DNA from: Pseudomonas sp. P818
Lineage (GTDB): Bacteria > Pseudomonadota > Gammaproteobacteria > Pseudomonadales > Pseudomonadaceae
Length of the DNA stretch: 64,000 bases
NCBI RefSeq assembly: GCF_000418555.1
Contig: NZ_ATKM01000009.1
Coordinates: 149,110-213,109 of the forward strand
Direction of reading: 5' to 3'
Part shown: positions 51,317-60,405 of the stretch, piece after piece
Numbering within the stretch: the first letter of the stretch is position 1
Layout: each line of letters begins with the position of its first letter
Notes under the pieces: model-generated
The model's database searches: none
What the model was told of the DNA's origin: nothing
The model's input: the letters and a program-made list of their open reading frames with translations, nothing else
Made by a program: the position numbers and the translations under genes

Positions 51317-52207
51317 GTGGATTCCCGATTGCTGGATTTTCTCGCCCGCGCCGAGCAGGTGCTGGAGCGTCTGGAGCCTTTGCTGCCTGCAGTGCGCCCG
51401 CAGGTGGACTGGAACAGGTGTGTGGCTGCGCGCTGGGTGCGTGACGGCCGCAGCGGCTACCTGATGCCACTGGAGGTCAGTCTCGACCTGTCGTTGAGCG
51501 ATCTGCTGGGTGTCGACGCCCAGCGCGAGCAACTGGCGCGCAACACGCGGCAGTTCGTCACCGGGCTGCCGGCCAACCATGCCTTGCTTTGGGGAGCGCG
51601 CGGTACCGGTAAGTCCTCATTGGTGCGTGCACTGCTTGCCGAACACGCCAAGGCCGGGCTGCGTCTGATCGAGATCGAGCGCGATCATCTGGCCGACCTG
51701 CCGCGCGTGGTGGAGTTGCTGGCGGGGTTGCCGCAGCGCTTCGTGCTGTTCTGCGACGATCTGTCATTCGAAGCCGGCGAGGGCGACTACCGGGTGCTCA
51801 AGAGCGTACTGGACGGCTCATTGGAGCAGGCGCCGGACAATGTGCTGCTGTATGCGACCTCCAACCGCCGGCACCTGGTGCCAGAGCATCAGAGCGATAA
51901 CGAGAACTGGAAGAGGGTCGACGGCGAGCTGCACCCCAACGAGGCGGTAGAGGACAAGATCGCGCTGTCCGACCGTTTTGGTCTGTGGCTGTCGTTCTAT
52001 CCCTTCAGTCAGGAGCACTTCCTGATCGTGGTGCGCCACTGGGTAGAGGTGCAGGCACGTCAGGTCGGGCTCAAGTGGAGCTGGGACGAGGCACTGGAGA
52101 AAGCCGCCATTCGCTGGGCGCTGGGTCGCGGTAACCGCAATGGCCGCTGCGCCTATCAATTCGCCCGCCATTGGGTCGGGCTGCAACTGCTGGAGCAACA
52201 GACATGA
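51317..52207 (+). CDS. DUF815-family AAA+ ATPase
   Basis: A 296-residue P-loop ATPase. Walker A is LLWGARGTGKSSLVRALL near residue 95, Walker B is RFVLFCDDLSFE, and the sensor region reads VLLYATSNRRHLVPE, followed by SDRFGLWLSFYPFSQEHFL. This is the DUF815 family; its cellular role is not established. The start is GTG 51317 with AAAGGAG 9 nt upstream. Its stop overlaps the ATG of the methionine-sulfoxide reductase gene (ATGA), a coupling I recall as common in pseudomonads. Confidence 0.9.
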   Translation: MDSRLLDFLARAEQVLERLEPLLPAVRPQVDWNRCVAARWVRDGRSGYLMPLEVSLDLSLSDLLGVDAQREQLARNTRQFVTGLPANHALLWGARGTGKSSLVRALLAEHAKAGLRLIEIERDHLADLPRVVELLAGLPQRFVLFCDDLSFEAGEGDYRVLKSVLDGSLEQAPDNVLLYATSNRRHLVPEHQSDNENWKRVDGELHPNEAVEDKIALSDRFGLWLSFYPFSQEHFLIVVRHWVEVQARQVGLKWSWDEALEKAAIRWALGRGNRNGRCAYQFARHWVGLQLLEQQT

Positions 52208-52686
52208 TCGATCTTTCCCAGGCTGGGGCTGACCTCAGCGGCTATCCGCTACTGAGCGCGCAACTGCAGGCGCTGCTGTCCGGTGAGCGCGACTTCATCG
52301 CCAATGCCGCGCAGTTCTCCGCCTTCCTGTTTCATGAGCTGGCCGACCTGAACTGGGCTGGCTTCTATCTGGTCAAGGATGGCGAACTGGTGCTCGGTCC
52401 GTTCCAGGGCAAGGTGGCCTGTGTGCGCATTCCCTTCGGTCGTGGCGTCTGCGGCGCTGCAGCGGCGAGTTTGCAGACGCAGCGAGTCGAAGATGTGCAT
52501 GCCTTCGCCGGGCACATTGCCTGCGACAGTGCGTCGAACAGCGAGCTGGTGGTGCCGTTGGTGAAGGATGGTCGCCTGATCGGCGTGCTGGATCTGGACA
52601 GCCCGTCGGTGGGGCGCTTTACCGAGGCGGATCAGGCCGGTATCGAGGCGCTGGCAGCGATCTTCCTCGCCGCCAGCGACTGCTGA
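52204..52686 (+). CDS. msrC: Free methionine-(R)-sulfoxide reductase (GAF domain)
   Basis: A 160-residue GAF-fold enzyme that reduces free Met-R-sulfoxide. Motifs are LNWAGFYLVKDGELVLGPFQG, VACVRIPFGRGVCGAAA and HIACDSASNSELVVPL. The three Cys at about 73, 83 and 107 have the same spacing (10 and 24) as the catalytic set of the E. coli enzyme. It overlaps the upstream AAA gene by 4 bp. Confidence 0.93.
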   Translation: MIDLSQAGADLSGYPLLSAQLQALLSGERDFIANAAQFSAFLFHELADLNWAGFYLVKDGELVLGPFQGKVACVRIPFGRGVCGAAAASLQTQRVEDVHAFAGHIACDSASNSELVVPLVKDGRLIGVLDLDSPSVGRFTEADQAGIEALAAIFLAASDC

Positions 52687-52744
52687 GTCGGACAGGACGT
52701 CCTTCCTTCCTACCGACCCTTTGTTGCAGTCGGCGCCCTTGCGA

Positions 52745-53407
52745 TCAACGCTTGGCGCCGATTTTCTCCAGTGTGCGCAGTTCACGTGGCAGCAGTTGCT
52801 GCATGGCGGCGCTGGCCTTGAGGCGTTGGTAGTGCGCCATCAGCTTTGGCCAGCGTGCGGCGTCCAGCGTTTCGCCGCCATGTTCCATGTTCAGCAGTTG
52901 GCTGGCCAGCGCCAGATCGGCCATGGATAGTTGTTCGCCGAGGAAGTAGCGTGCGTCACTCAGGGTGGCTTCGAGATAGTCGAAGTGACTCGGTAGTTTG
53001 TCCCTGAGCGCCTGCTGAACCTTTTCCTCGTCGCATGGCTGGCCCATGGTCGCCTTCAGTACGCGGTTGCGAAACACGGTGAAGGTGCACAGCGGCGCCA
53101 GTTCGTAGTCGGCATACTTTTCCAGCCAGCGCACCTTGGCCCGCTGCTGCGCATCTGCGCCGTAGAGGGGCTTGCGCTCGGGGTGCCGTTCCTCCAGGTA
53201 CTGGCAGATCACGCTGGAGTCCGCCAGCTTGAGGTCACCGTCGCTAAAGGCGGGAATTCGGCCCAGTGGGTTGAGCTCACGGTACCAGTCCGGCTGGCCG
53301 AAGGGCATGACCACTTCGAGTTCGTAATCCAGGCCCTTTTCGATCAGGCACAGGCAGACTTTACGGACGAAAGGGGAGAGTGGTGCCCCGTATACGGTCA
53401 TGCTCAT
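52745..53407 (-). CDS. Glutathione S-transferase family protein
   Basis: A 220-residue GST. The N-terminal thioredoxin fold starts VYGAPLSPFVRKVCLCLIEKG, with the Ser of the active site and a CxC near it; NPLGRIPAF has the cis-Pro and LADSSVICQYLEE the glutathione-binding acid and Ser. The helical C-terminal domain contains FLGEQLSMADLALASQLL. The substrate is unknown. GGAGCT precedes the ATG. It is convergent with the methionine-sulfoxide reductase gene. Confidence 0.92.
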   Translation of the reverse strand: MSMTVYGAPLSPFVRKVCLCLIEKGLDYELEVVMPFGQPDWYRELNPLGRIPAFSDGDLKLADSSVICQYLEERHPERKPLYGADAQQRAKVRWLEKYADYELAPLCTFTVFRNRVLKATMGQPCDEEKVQQALRDKLPSHFDYLEATLSDARYFLGEQLSMADLALASQLLNMEHGGETLDAARWPKLMAHYQRLKASAAMQQLLPRELRTLEKIGAKR

Positions 53408-53471
53408 TGCAGCTCCTAAACCTCGATCAGCGTGTTGGGCTGAGCGAAGGCGAACGTTGCTCTGCCGCCGC

Positions 53472-54239
53472 TCAGTCGTAAATGTTCTTCTTCTTCCAGC
53501 CGTCGTCTTCCAGGTCCTTCAGACCTTCGGTCAACTGGCTCGGTTCTTCCGCGGTGGGTGCGTTCTTGTTGAGGACCATGGCATTGGCGCGCGCCAACTG
53601 CTCCTCCAGACGCTTGAGTTGTGCCTGATAGGCCGCAGGTTCGGGTTGCTTGCGCAGATACTGCACGCCCCGTTCGAAGGCCAGGCGCGCCTGGCCAGGC
53701 TGATTCTGCTGCAGGGCAGTCTGGCCCAGGGTATTGAAGAACTCGATGTGCACCAGCACCAGCATCTGGCGAATCTGCTTCAGCCAATGCTTGCCCTCAT
53801 TGGCAGGCAACAAGCCGCCCTGCACCGAACCGGTGATCAGCGCGTGAAGATTTTCCAGAAGAAAGCGTACGTCCTTGGCCTTGGCTTCATTGGCGATGGG
53901 CTGTGGCGGGTTCTGTACTGCAATGAATTCACCTTTGGCGATCTCGCTTTTCAGCGTGGCGATATCACTCTGCAGCGTGGCGTTCTGCTTATCCAGCGGC
54001 AGCAGCCGTTCGCTGACCTGAAGCTGCAGCTGGCTCAGCAGCAGCTTCAACTGCGGCGTCATCAACTGGCCGGGCATGCGTTCGGAAATGTCCTGGCAGC
54101 GACGAATGCGGTCGAGCAGGTCGGCGCGCTGGCGGGCTTTCTCCAGCTTGCTGTTCTCGACGGCGTGGTTGATGTAGGCAATCACCATCAACAGGGCGAT
54201 GCCGCCGACTATCAGCAGGGTTATCACGAGTGCGGACAC
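53472..54239 (-). CDS. Membrane-anchored coiled-coil protein, unknown function
   Basis: A protein of about 255 residues with one N-terminal transmembrane helix (ALVITLLIVGGIALLMVIAYI), then helices rich in charged residues and a TPR-like segment (FFNTLGQTALQQNQPGQARLAFERGVQYL), ending in KDLEDDGWKKKNIYD. It is probably inner-membrane-anchored with the bulk in one compartment. I prefer GTG 54239 with AGAGG upstream over TTG 54263. Similar proteins sit beside tRNA genes in other pseudomonads by my recollection. Confidence 0.78.
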   Translation of the reverse strand: MSALVITLLIVGGIALLMVIAYINHAVENSKLEKARQRADLLDRIRRCQDISERMPGQLMTPQLKLLLSQLQLQVSERLLPLDKQNATLQSDIATLKSEIAKGEFIAVQNPPQPIANEAKAKDVRFLLENLHALITGSVQGGLLPANEGKHWLKQIRQMLVLVHIEFFNTLGQTALQQNQPGQARLAFERGVQYLRKQPEPAAYQAQLKRLEEQLARANAMVLNKNAPTAEEPSQLTEGLKDLEDDGWKKKNIYD

Positions 54240-54360
54240 TGCTTGGGACCTCTCGAGAATCAACTTTTCGACCGAGTGTAGTGGCTTGCTCGCATCGCTC
54301 CTAGTGTCATGTCAATTTATGGGCTGAAGTCTTTGATTTTAAAAATTTTTTAGAGAGTGG

Positions 54361-54389
54361 TTGACGACCTTTAAAAGCCTCCATAGAAT
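54361..54389 (+). promoter_or_regulatory. Sigma-70 promoter of the tRNA operon
   Basis: TTGACG and TAGAAT are 17 bp apart, preceded by an AT-rich UP-like tract (54335-54352) and followed by a GCGCGCC discriminator, as in stringently controlled stable-RNA promoters. The first tRNA begins about 70 bp downstream. Confidence 0.85.
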
Positions 54390-54461
54390 GCGCGCCACTT
54401 CCAGCGCAAAGCCTGATGCAGAGCGAAGGAAGCCGGAAAGTTGCTTGATGTTCCGGGGTGT

Positions 54462-54537
54462 GTCCCCTTCGTCTAGTGGCCTAGGACACCGCCCTTTCAC
54501 GGCGGTAACAGGGGTTCGAGTCCCCTAGGGGACGCCA
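54462..54537 (+). tRNA. tRNA-Glu (TTC)
   Basis: A 76-nt cloverleaf: acceptor GTCCCCT/AGGGGAC, anticodon loop CTTTCAC reading TTC, T loop GTTCGAGTC and encoded CCA. It is first in a two-tRNA operon. Confidence 0.97.
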
Positions 54538-54552
54538 CTTTCAAGCTGTAAT

Positions 54553-54628
<76 letters not shown>

Positions 54629-54670
54629 AATTTTGATCCACAGACTTCTACTGGGGTCTGTAGGTCATTG

Positions 54671-54696
54671 AAAAAAGGAGCTTCGGCTCCTTTTTT
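54671..54696 (+). terminator. Terminator of the tRNA operon
   Basis: AAAAAAGGAGC and GCTCCTTTTTT pair with a TTCG loop, giving an ideal T-tailed hairpin 42 bp after tRNA-Gly. Because it lies past the attachment core, it belongs to the inserted element's end. Confidence 0.9.
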
Positions 54697-54854
54697 CATT
54701 CCAGCGAGTGCCACGGAAATCCACCCACAGCTACCGTTTTTGAGTGACCAAATAAGGCACAAGAATACGGGTGGGGCGGCTACCGGATAGTTGCTGGGGC
54801 TGAGCGGGAACCATGACGAGCATAGGGCCTAAGTCATTACTTAGGAGTCTCGAA

Positions 54855-56798
54855 ATGGCGCTATCTGATCTGACCGTCCGGCAGGCGAAGACCACCGGAA
54901 AACGCTACACCCTCTCCGACAACGACTGCCTGGGCCTGATGGTCTCAGCCGCAGGCGGCAAGTCATGGCAATTCCGCTACTACTGGCTGGGCAAGCAAAA
55001 GCGCCTGTGCCTGGGCGGCTATCCTGCCCTCAGCCTGCGTGAAGCCCGGACCGAGCGAGACAAGGCCCAGGCCCTGCTTGCCAGGGGGATCGATCCCCAG
55101 GTCGAGCGCGACCAGAAACGGCACGCGGCCAAGCTGGCGGGCGAATACACCTTCAAGACCGTCTTCGATGCTTGGGTCGAGCATCGCCGTAAGGAACTCA
55201 AGGAAGGCCGTCAGAGCACGCTTTCCCAGATCCTGCGCATCTTTAACAAAGACGTGCTGCCCACTCTGGGGAAGATGTCGATCTATGACATTCGCCGCCC
55301 TCAGCTTCTGGGCGTCCTGGCGGCGATCGAGAAGCGCAAGGCGTTCACTACTGCGGAAAAGGTCCGCACCTGGTTCAACCAGATGTTCCGTTATGCCCTG
55401 GTCATCGCCGAGGGGCTGGAGGTCAACCCGGCCGCAGACCTGGACGTGGTAGCCGAACCCAAGCCCCCGGTAGCCCACAACCCCTACTTGCACCTGCCCG
55501 AGATGCCCGAGTTCCTCCAGAAGCTCCGGCTCTACAACCCCCGTGGCTGGCAGACCCAGCTTGGCGTCCGGCTGCTGTTCCTGACCGGGGTGCGCACCGG
55601 CGAACTGCGGTTGGCCGAACCCGAACAGTTCGACCTCGACAGGGGCTTGTGGATCATCCCGCCGCAGATCGTCAAGCAGCTCCAGGATGAAATGCGCAAG
55701 GCAGGGAAGCGGCCGCAGGATGTGCCCCCCTATATCGTGCCGCTATCCCTGCAGGCCATCGAGATCGTGCGCTATCTTCTGGGGGTGATGCGGCCGGCGC
55801 AGAGGTACCTGCTGTCACACCGCAGCGAACTCAAGAAGCGCATCAGCGAGAACACCCTCAACAAGGCCGTGCAGCTCATGGGCTATGAGGGGCGCCTGAC
55901 CGGCCACGGCATCCGCGGCACCATCTCGACGGCGCTCAACGAGATTGGCTACCCGAAGATTTGGGTGGACGCGCAGCTTTCCCATTCCGACCCCAATAAG
56001 GTGAGTTCGTCCTACAACCACGCCAAGTACGTTGAGCCGCGCCGTCGGATGATGCAGGACTGGGCCGATCGGCTCGACCTGCTCGAACAGGGCGAAGTGG
56101 AAGCCGCGAGCGCGCACCTGACCATCCGTATCGACGGGGTGCCGGCAATGGCAGAAGTGGAGGAAACGATGGATGCGACCCTCACGATGGCCGAGCCCAC
56201 TCCTCCCGGCGTCCCGCCCGTCGTGGCCACGCCTATTGTCGTAACCCCGAGCAGCGGCGGGATCACGTTCCAGCGGCTGTCTCAGGTGCCGCCGCCTCCG
56301 ACGCATGCCCCAGAGCCGGAAGTGTCCGCGATCCAGCGCGAGCGCGAGGAAATGCTGACCATCTACGAGTCTCCAAGCAGCTTGCCGGTCCCGCTGTTCG
56401 GCAAGCTGGCTGGAAAGTCCAAGGACCAGATCAACCGCGAACTGAAAGCGGGCAAGTTGCTGTCCATCAGTTTGGGTAATCGGGGGCAGCGTGTTCCCGA
56501 TTGGCAACTGGTGCCGCTCAAGCACAAGCTGGCCCAGGTGCTCATGAACCAGTGCCTGCACGCGGATTCGTGGGATCTGTACCGCATGCTGACCCAGCCG
56601 CACCCTGACCTGGGGGACCGCGCGGCCATTGATGCGGTCACGCCGACCAACGTGCCGGCGATCATCCGGGTCATCATGGGCGACTACCAGCACCATGCGG
56701 ATATGCCCGAGGCCATTGCCCCTTACCCCATCCCCGAGGATGTGCGGCAAAGCGTTCGTCGGCTGGTGGATAGCGCAGTAGTTCTAGACGGAGCATAG
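54855..56798 (+). CDS. ICE-type tyrosine integrase (IntB13-like)
   Basis: A 647-residue tyrosine recombinase of the P4/IntB13 group. It begins ALSDLTVRQAKTTGKRYTLSD with the N-terminal arm-binding DUF4102 domain (WQFRYYWLGKQKRLCLGGYPALSLREAR), then a SAM-like core-binding domain. The catalytic domain shows LLFLTGVRTGELRL (Arg), LTGHGIRGTISTAL (HxxR) and YNHAKYVEPRRRMMQDW (Tyr). A C-terminal extension of about 200 residues is typical of ICEclc-type integrases. AGGAG supports ATG 54855. It integrates the element at tRNA-Gly. Confidence 0.94.
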   Translation: MALSDLTVRQAKTTGKRYTLSDNDCLGLMVSAAGGKSWQFRYYWLGKQKRLCLGGYPALSLREARTERDKAQALLARGIDPQVERDQKRHAAKLAGEYTFKTVFDAWVEHRRKELKEGRQSTLSQILRIFNKDVLPTLGKMSIYDIRRPQLLGVLAAIEKRKAFTTAEKVRTWFNQMFRYALVIAEGLEVNPAADLDVVAEPKPPVAHNPYLHLPEMPEFLQKLRLYNPRGWQTQLGVRLLFLTGVRTGELRLAEPEQFDLDRGLWIIPPQIVKQLQDEMRKAGKRPQDVPPYIVPLSLQAIEIVRYLLGVMRPAQRYLLSHRSELKKRISENTLNKAVQLMGYEGRLTGHGIRGTISTALNEIGYPKIWVDAQLSHSDPNKVSSSYNHAKYVEPRRRMMQDWADRLDLLEQGEVEAASAHLTIRIDGVPAMAEVEETMDATLTMAEPTPPGVPPVVATPIVVTPSSGGITFQRLSQVPPPPTHAPEPEVSAIQREREEMLTIYESPSSLPVPLFGKLAGKSKDQINRELKAGKLLSISLGNRGQRVPDWQLVPLKHKLAQVLMNQCLHADSWDLYRMLTQPHPDLGDRAAIDAVTPTNVPAIIRVIMGDYQHHADMPEAIAPYPIPEDVRQSVRRLVDSAVVLDGA

Positions 56799-56811
56799 GG
56801 CTCTCAAACCT

Positions 56812-56835
56812 TGCAGGGGCCTTGTGGCCCCTGCA
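56812..56835. terminator. Hairpin between convergent int and DyP genes
   Basis: TGCAGGGGCC and GGCCCCTGCA form a perfect 10-bp stem with a TTGT loop. It starts 14 bp after the integrase stop and touches the DyP stop codon. Confidence 0.65.
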
Positions 56836-57804
56836 TTACGCTTGCACCGCCTCCACGAGTTCGCTCAGCGTGCGCGGTGCGGGAGCGAAGAACACGGCGC
56901 CGGTGTGCGCCGTCGAGAAATCGAGCAGGCGGTCGTGCATGCCTGGCGGATCGCCGAGGAACATGCGCTCCAGCATCTTCTGCGTCACCCACAGATGCCT
57001 GGAGTAGCCGATGAAGTAGGTGCCATATTCGCCCTGGCCGGGGCGGCCGAAGGGCATGTTGTCGCGCAGGATGTCGTGCTCGGTGCCGTCGTCGTCCACG
57101 ATTGTGGCGAGGGTCTTGTGCGATTTCTGGCCGCTCGTCGCGTCGGGCAATTCGACATTGCTGACGATCTCCCGGCCGATGATCCGCTCTTGCTCGTCCT
57201 TGGCGAGCCGAGCCCACGGCTGCATTTGGTGCAGATACTTCTGCACCACCAAGTAGCTACCGCCGGCGAACGCCTGATCTTCACTGCCGACCAGCGTCGA
57301 GGCGCCGATGTCGTGCCCGGTCGGGTTGGCCGTGCCATCGACAAAGCCAAGCAGGTCGCGGGAGTCGAAGTAGCGAAAACCGACCACCTCGTCGGCCACC
57401 GTCACGCTGCTGCCCAGTTGGTCCAGCAGCAGGCGCTCGAATTCAAAACAGAGATCCTCACGTTCGGCACGGATGTGAAAGAACAGGTCGCCGGGCGTGG
57501 CAGGCGCGGTGTGCTTGGCACCCTCGATGGGCACGAAGGGCCGTAGTTCCTTCGGGCGCTTCCCGGTCTGGAAACGGTCCCATAGCGCCGATCCCAGCGC
57601 AGTGATGCACGACAGCCGGCCGTTGAGATCGCGGAAGCCCACCGTTTTGATCAGGTCGTCCAGCCCGTCCAAGATGCCGGCGACCGCCTGAAGGGCCTCG
57701 TGGCCCTCGGCGACCGTCAACGTGAGAAACACCGCCGCGCGCGACAGCGGCGCATCGATGCTTTGCGAGTCAATTGGTACTCGGTCCCAACCACTTCCAA
57801 CCAT
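56836..57804 (-). CDS. DyP-type haem peroxidase
   Basis: A 322-residue dye-decolourising peroxidase. It carries the DyP motif LLGFVDGTANPTG with the distal Asp, the proximal-His region EIVSNVELPD...SGQKSHKTLATIVDDDG, the conserved NMPFG segment and MLERMFLGDPPGMHDRLLDF near the end. There is no Tat signal, so it is cytoplasmic (B type). GGAGG lies 6 nt before ATG 57804. It is cargo next to the integrase; no encapsulin gene is present here. It may detoxify peroxide. Confidence 0.93.
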   Translation of the reverse strand: MVGSGWDRVPIDSQSIDAPLSRAAVFLTLTVAEGHEALQAVAGILDGLDDLIKTVGFRDLNGRLSCITALGSALWDRFQTGKRPKELRPFVPIEGAKHTAPATPGDLFFHIRAEREDLCFEFERLLLDQLGSSVTVADEVVGFRYFDSRDLLGFVDGTANPTGHDIGASTLVGSEDQAFAGGSYLVVQKYLHQMQPWARLAKDEQERIIGREIVSNVELPDATSGQKSHKTLATIVDDDGTEHDILRDNMPFGRPGQGEYGTYFIGYSRHLWVTQKMLERMFLGDPPGMHDRLLDFSTAHTGAVFFAPAPRTLSELVEAVQA

Positions 57805-57922
57805 TCGTGCCTCCAAAGACCATGTTAATTCATCATATTGCCAAAGATGGAAGCGCTATCACTGGCGCGCTAACAGGTGCGTGCCGCGGTAATTACCCGA
57901 ACGCAGCCTCGGCGAGAGCGGG

Positions 57923-58576
57923 CTATGGGATATTCGAGCAAGCCGCCCTATCCCTGGCAACCAGCATTGCCCTGTGCTCGAACCGCTCAGAAACAGCATT
58001 GGCTCGTCCGTGGGGCCGCTGCAGGTATGTCACGATCTCGTAGGGGCCGTCTGAAAGCGGTCGCATAGTGATCCCCCACGCATGGGCACGCTCCATGCGC
58101 GATTGCGCCGAGAGCCCCACACCGTAGCCAGCGGTGACCCAAAGCGCCATCATCTCGAACGAAGTCACATGCTGCACGCTCTGTTGGCTCAACGGAAGGG
58201 AAGACAGTCGCTGATCGAGCAGTAGGCATGCCTCCGCCGGCCAGCGAAACACCGGATAGTCCAGAAGCTCGGCAAGCGTGATCTTCGCCTGGGCAAGTAA
58301 GGGGGACCCCAGCGGCATTGCAACGGCCACGTTCTCGACCCAGAGCGGCTGGCTTTTCACGGCTGGAGCACCAGCGTTCCGAAGCGAGATTCCGGCGTCG
58401 TAGCGGCCTTCCTCAAGGCCCGTCATCAGGTCGTCGCCCGAGGTCTCAAAGAACGCGATGGTGACTTCAGGCTCCTCTGCGCGCTGAAGGGCAAGAAGCG
58501 TTATGAGGCAAGAGGATGGCACTCCAGGTGCGATAGCAAGCCTGAAATGGGAAAACTGGCTGGTGGCGTCATGCAT
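57923..58576 (-). CDS. LysR substrate-binding domain without DNA-binding domain
   Basis: A 217-residue LysR effector domain: FSHFRLAIAPGVPSSCLITLL, LEEGRYDAGISLRN, SLPLSQQSVQHVTSFEMMALWVTAGYGVGLSAQ. The winged-helix N-terminus normally present (about 90 residues) is absent; upstream the sequence is occupied by the divergent XRE gene. I start at ATG 58576 (MHDATSQF); the open frame continues but does not look like a LysR helix-turn-helix. It may be a remnant, or a ligand sensor working with another protein. Confidence 0.75.
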   Translation of the reverse strand: MHDATSQFSHFRLAIAPGVPSSCLITLLALQRAEEPEVTIAFFETSGDDLMTGLEEGRYDAGISLRNAGAPAVKSQPLWVENVAVAMPLGSPLLAQAKITLAELLDYPVFRWPAEACLLLDQRLSSLPLSQQSVQHVTSFEMMALWVTAGYGVGLSAQSRMERAHAWGITMRPLSDGPYEIVTYLQRPHGRANAVSERFEHRAMLVARDRAACSNIP

Positions 58577-58695
58577 GAGGGCCCCCAATAAGCGATCTGT
58601 CCAGAAAGGCAAACCAGCGTCGCAGTAAAGAGTGAAGTTTAACGTCGTTATCTTTAACGTGGTTAATTGTGGCAGATTGTTTGACGCTTCTGCTA

Positions 58696-58989
58696 ATGCA
58701 GAAATCAACAATTCAGCCAGGCCGTCCTTCTGGCACATCGACGTATGAATCCGAGTCGGCGTTAGCCTTCGGACAGGCCGTGCGCGCTGCGCGCGTCGCT
58801 CAAGGAGTCGCGCAAGACGAGTTCGCATCTCGGGCAAGCATTTCGCGTTCTCACATGGGTAAGATCGAGCGTGGTGAGCACGTGCCCACGCTTCCGCTCA
58901 TACTGAAAATTTCTACGGCACTCGGAATAAGCGCGGCTGACCTGATGACGGCGACCGAACGCAATCTGCGTGCCGACACCGATCCCTGA
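58696..58989 (+). CDS. XRE-family helix-turn-helix protein
   Basis: A 97-residue Cro/C1-type regulator. After a basic N-terminus the HTH reads FGQAVRAARVAQGVAQDEFASRASISRSHMGKIERGEHVPTLPLILKISTALG, with all expected positions. The start is ATG 58696, with no good ribosome site. It is divergent from the LysR effector-domain gene and probably controls element genes, as small XRE proteins do in integrative elements. It ends 23 bp before the next LysR stop. Confidence 0.88.
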   Translation: MQKSTIQPGRPSGTSTYESESALAFGQAVRAARVAQGVAQDEFASRASISRSHMGKIERGEHVPTLPLILKISTALGISAADLMTATERNLRADTDP

Positions 58990-59011
58990 GTGTCTGGCTT
59001 GCCAGGCTCCG

Positions 59012-59902
59012 TCAACCGTCCGATGAGTCGCGTAGGCGAACGACAAATCGCTCTACCGAAGCCGATAAATTGCTGCCGTCGGGCCGAAGCAGGTAGGTCG
59101 TGATCACGGCAGAATCCATCGCCAAGGGGCGGATCACCACATCCGGCCGTTGAGAGATGGGAATCTTGGTCGCCGTCATGAAGCCGATGCCGTAGCCGGC
59201 GCCGACCAAGGTGAGCATCATGTCCAGTGAGGATACTTCCTCGACAACATTCAGCTTGTGCTCCAACGTGTTGAGCAGCCGCTTGAGTTCGCGGCAATAA
59301 CCCTCGCATACCTGCGGGTCGCACAGGACAAGTGGATGGCCTTGGAGTTCTTGAAGTGGCACCTCCTTGTAGGTGAGCAATGAGTGCCGAGCTGGCACAG
59401 CAATCACCAGCGGGTCGTGCCAGATTGCCTCGGCAGCGATACCGTCGCCGACATCGGCCGTGTGCGCGAACCCGATCATGAAGTCGCCCGAGCGCAAACC
59501 GCGCACTTGCTCTGCCAGAGGCACTTCTGACAAGCGTATTTCGATCTCCGGCTCCTCGGCGCGACAACGAGCCAGAAATGCCGACAGTCGTGGATCGATA
59601 GCTCCATCTGATACTGCGATGCGCAGGCTACCGCGCAAGCCCGATGCCACAGCCTTGGCATTTTCACGAGCCTGTTCCAGCACAGTGAATAGACGGCGTA
59701 CATCTTGCAAGAAGACCGCACCCGCCGCCGTCAGAACTGTTCCTCGTCGGTTTCGGTCGAAGAGCACTACGCCCAACTCGTCCTCAAGTTCCTTGATGGC
59801 TCGTGATAGCGGTGGTTGTTCGATATGCAAGCGCTCAGCCGCCCGCGTGAAATGTAGCTCCTCAGCAAGAACTACGAAGCAGCGAAGATGGCGCAGCTCC
59901 AT
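59012..59902 (-). CDS. LysR-family transcriptional regulator (full length)
   Basis: A 296-residue regulator with a complete N-terminal winged helix (MELRHLRCFVVLAEELHFTRAAERLHIEQPPLSRAIKELEDELG) and a two-lobe effector domain (RGSLRIAVSDGAIDP, MLTLVGAGYGIGFMTATKI). The ELRHLRYF-like start and QPPLSRAIKELE place it near the BenM/CatM/CynR group. Its target is not obvious. It lies on the cargo segment between XRE and a gene-free stretch. Confidence 0.93.
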   Translation of the reverse strand: MELRHLRCFVVLAEELHFTRAAERLHIEQPPLSRAIKELEDELGVVLFDRNRRGTVLTAAGAVFLQDVRRLFTVLEQARENAKAVASGLRGSLRIAVSDGAIDPRLSAFLARCRAEEPEIEIRLSEVPLAEQVRGLRSGDFMIGFAHTADVGDGIAAEAIWHDPLVIAVPARHSLLTYKEVPLQELQGHPLVLCDPQVCEGYCRELKRLLNTLEHKLNVVEEVSSLDMMLTLVGAGYGIGFMTATKIPISQRPDVVIRPLAMDSAVITTYLLRPDGSNLSASVERFVVRLRDSSDG

Positions 59903-60405
59903 AGGCCACCCTCCCGTTCCGACTTATCCAACACTGTGCTATCTCCCTATAGAAGTGACTGCCATTTCGGCGGCGGCGAGTTCGGCCACGTCTTTGGAAA
60001 CTTCTGGCTAAATGAGCCAGGGCTGGGCTGATCGTGCGATGGCCCGAGGCCGGCACAACACCAGGCGAGACTGATCAAGTCCGTGGGGTGGTCAGGATCA
60101 GGCGAAGGCTATGTTCAGCCACGCACATCAATGGATGCCGCGCATCTTCTCCGTCCGACCCTTGACCGATTGCGAACCAGGCGCTCGAACACGCCTGCGG
60201 TTGATCATCACCTGCGGATTGCTGAGGTTCTGCTCCTGGCCCGAGCCAAGGCAAGCACCCCGTCAAAATCACAACGCCTTGGGGCAGCAGACAAATGCCG
60301 GCGAAAATATTCGCCGGCTTCAGTTGCTGGCCGGAGACTAGAGGAGCCAGAATGTCTCTCACCAGAAAGTGTGAGACATCCTGATGCGTAGCCCGCGCCG
60401 GATAC
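59903..60405. other. Gene-free stretch in the integrated element
   Basis: About 500 bp in which I see no convincing gene on either strand; open frames of about 100 codons lack family features and ribosome sites. A hairpin ATGTCTC...GAGACAT lies at 60352-60378, beyond the fdhA stop. The region may be a decayed remnant. Confidence 0.5.

Noticed and set aside
56836..57804. DyP peroxidase as encapsulin cargo
   Set aside because: No encapsulin shell gene lies next to it, and no clear targeting tail is visible at its C-terminus.
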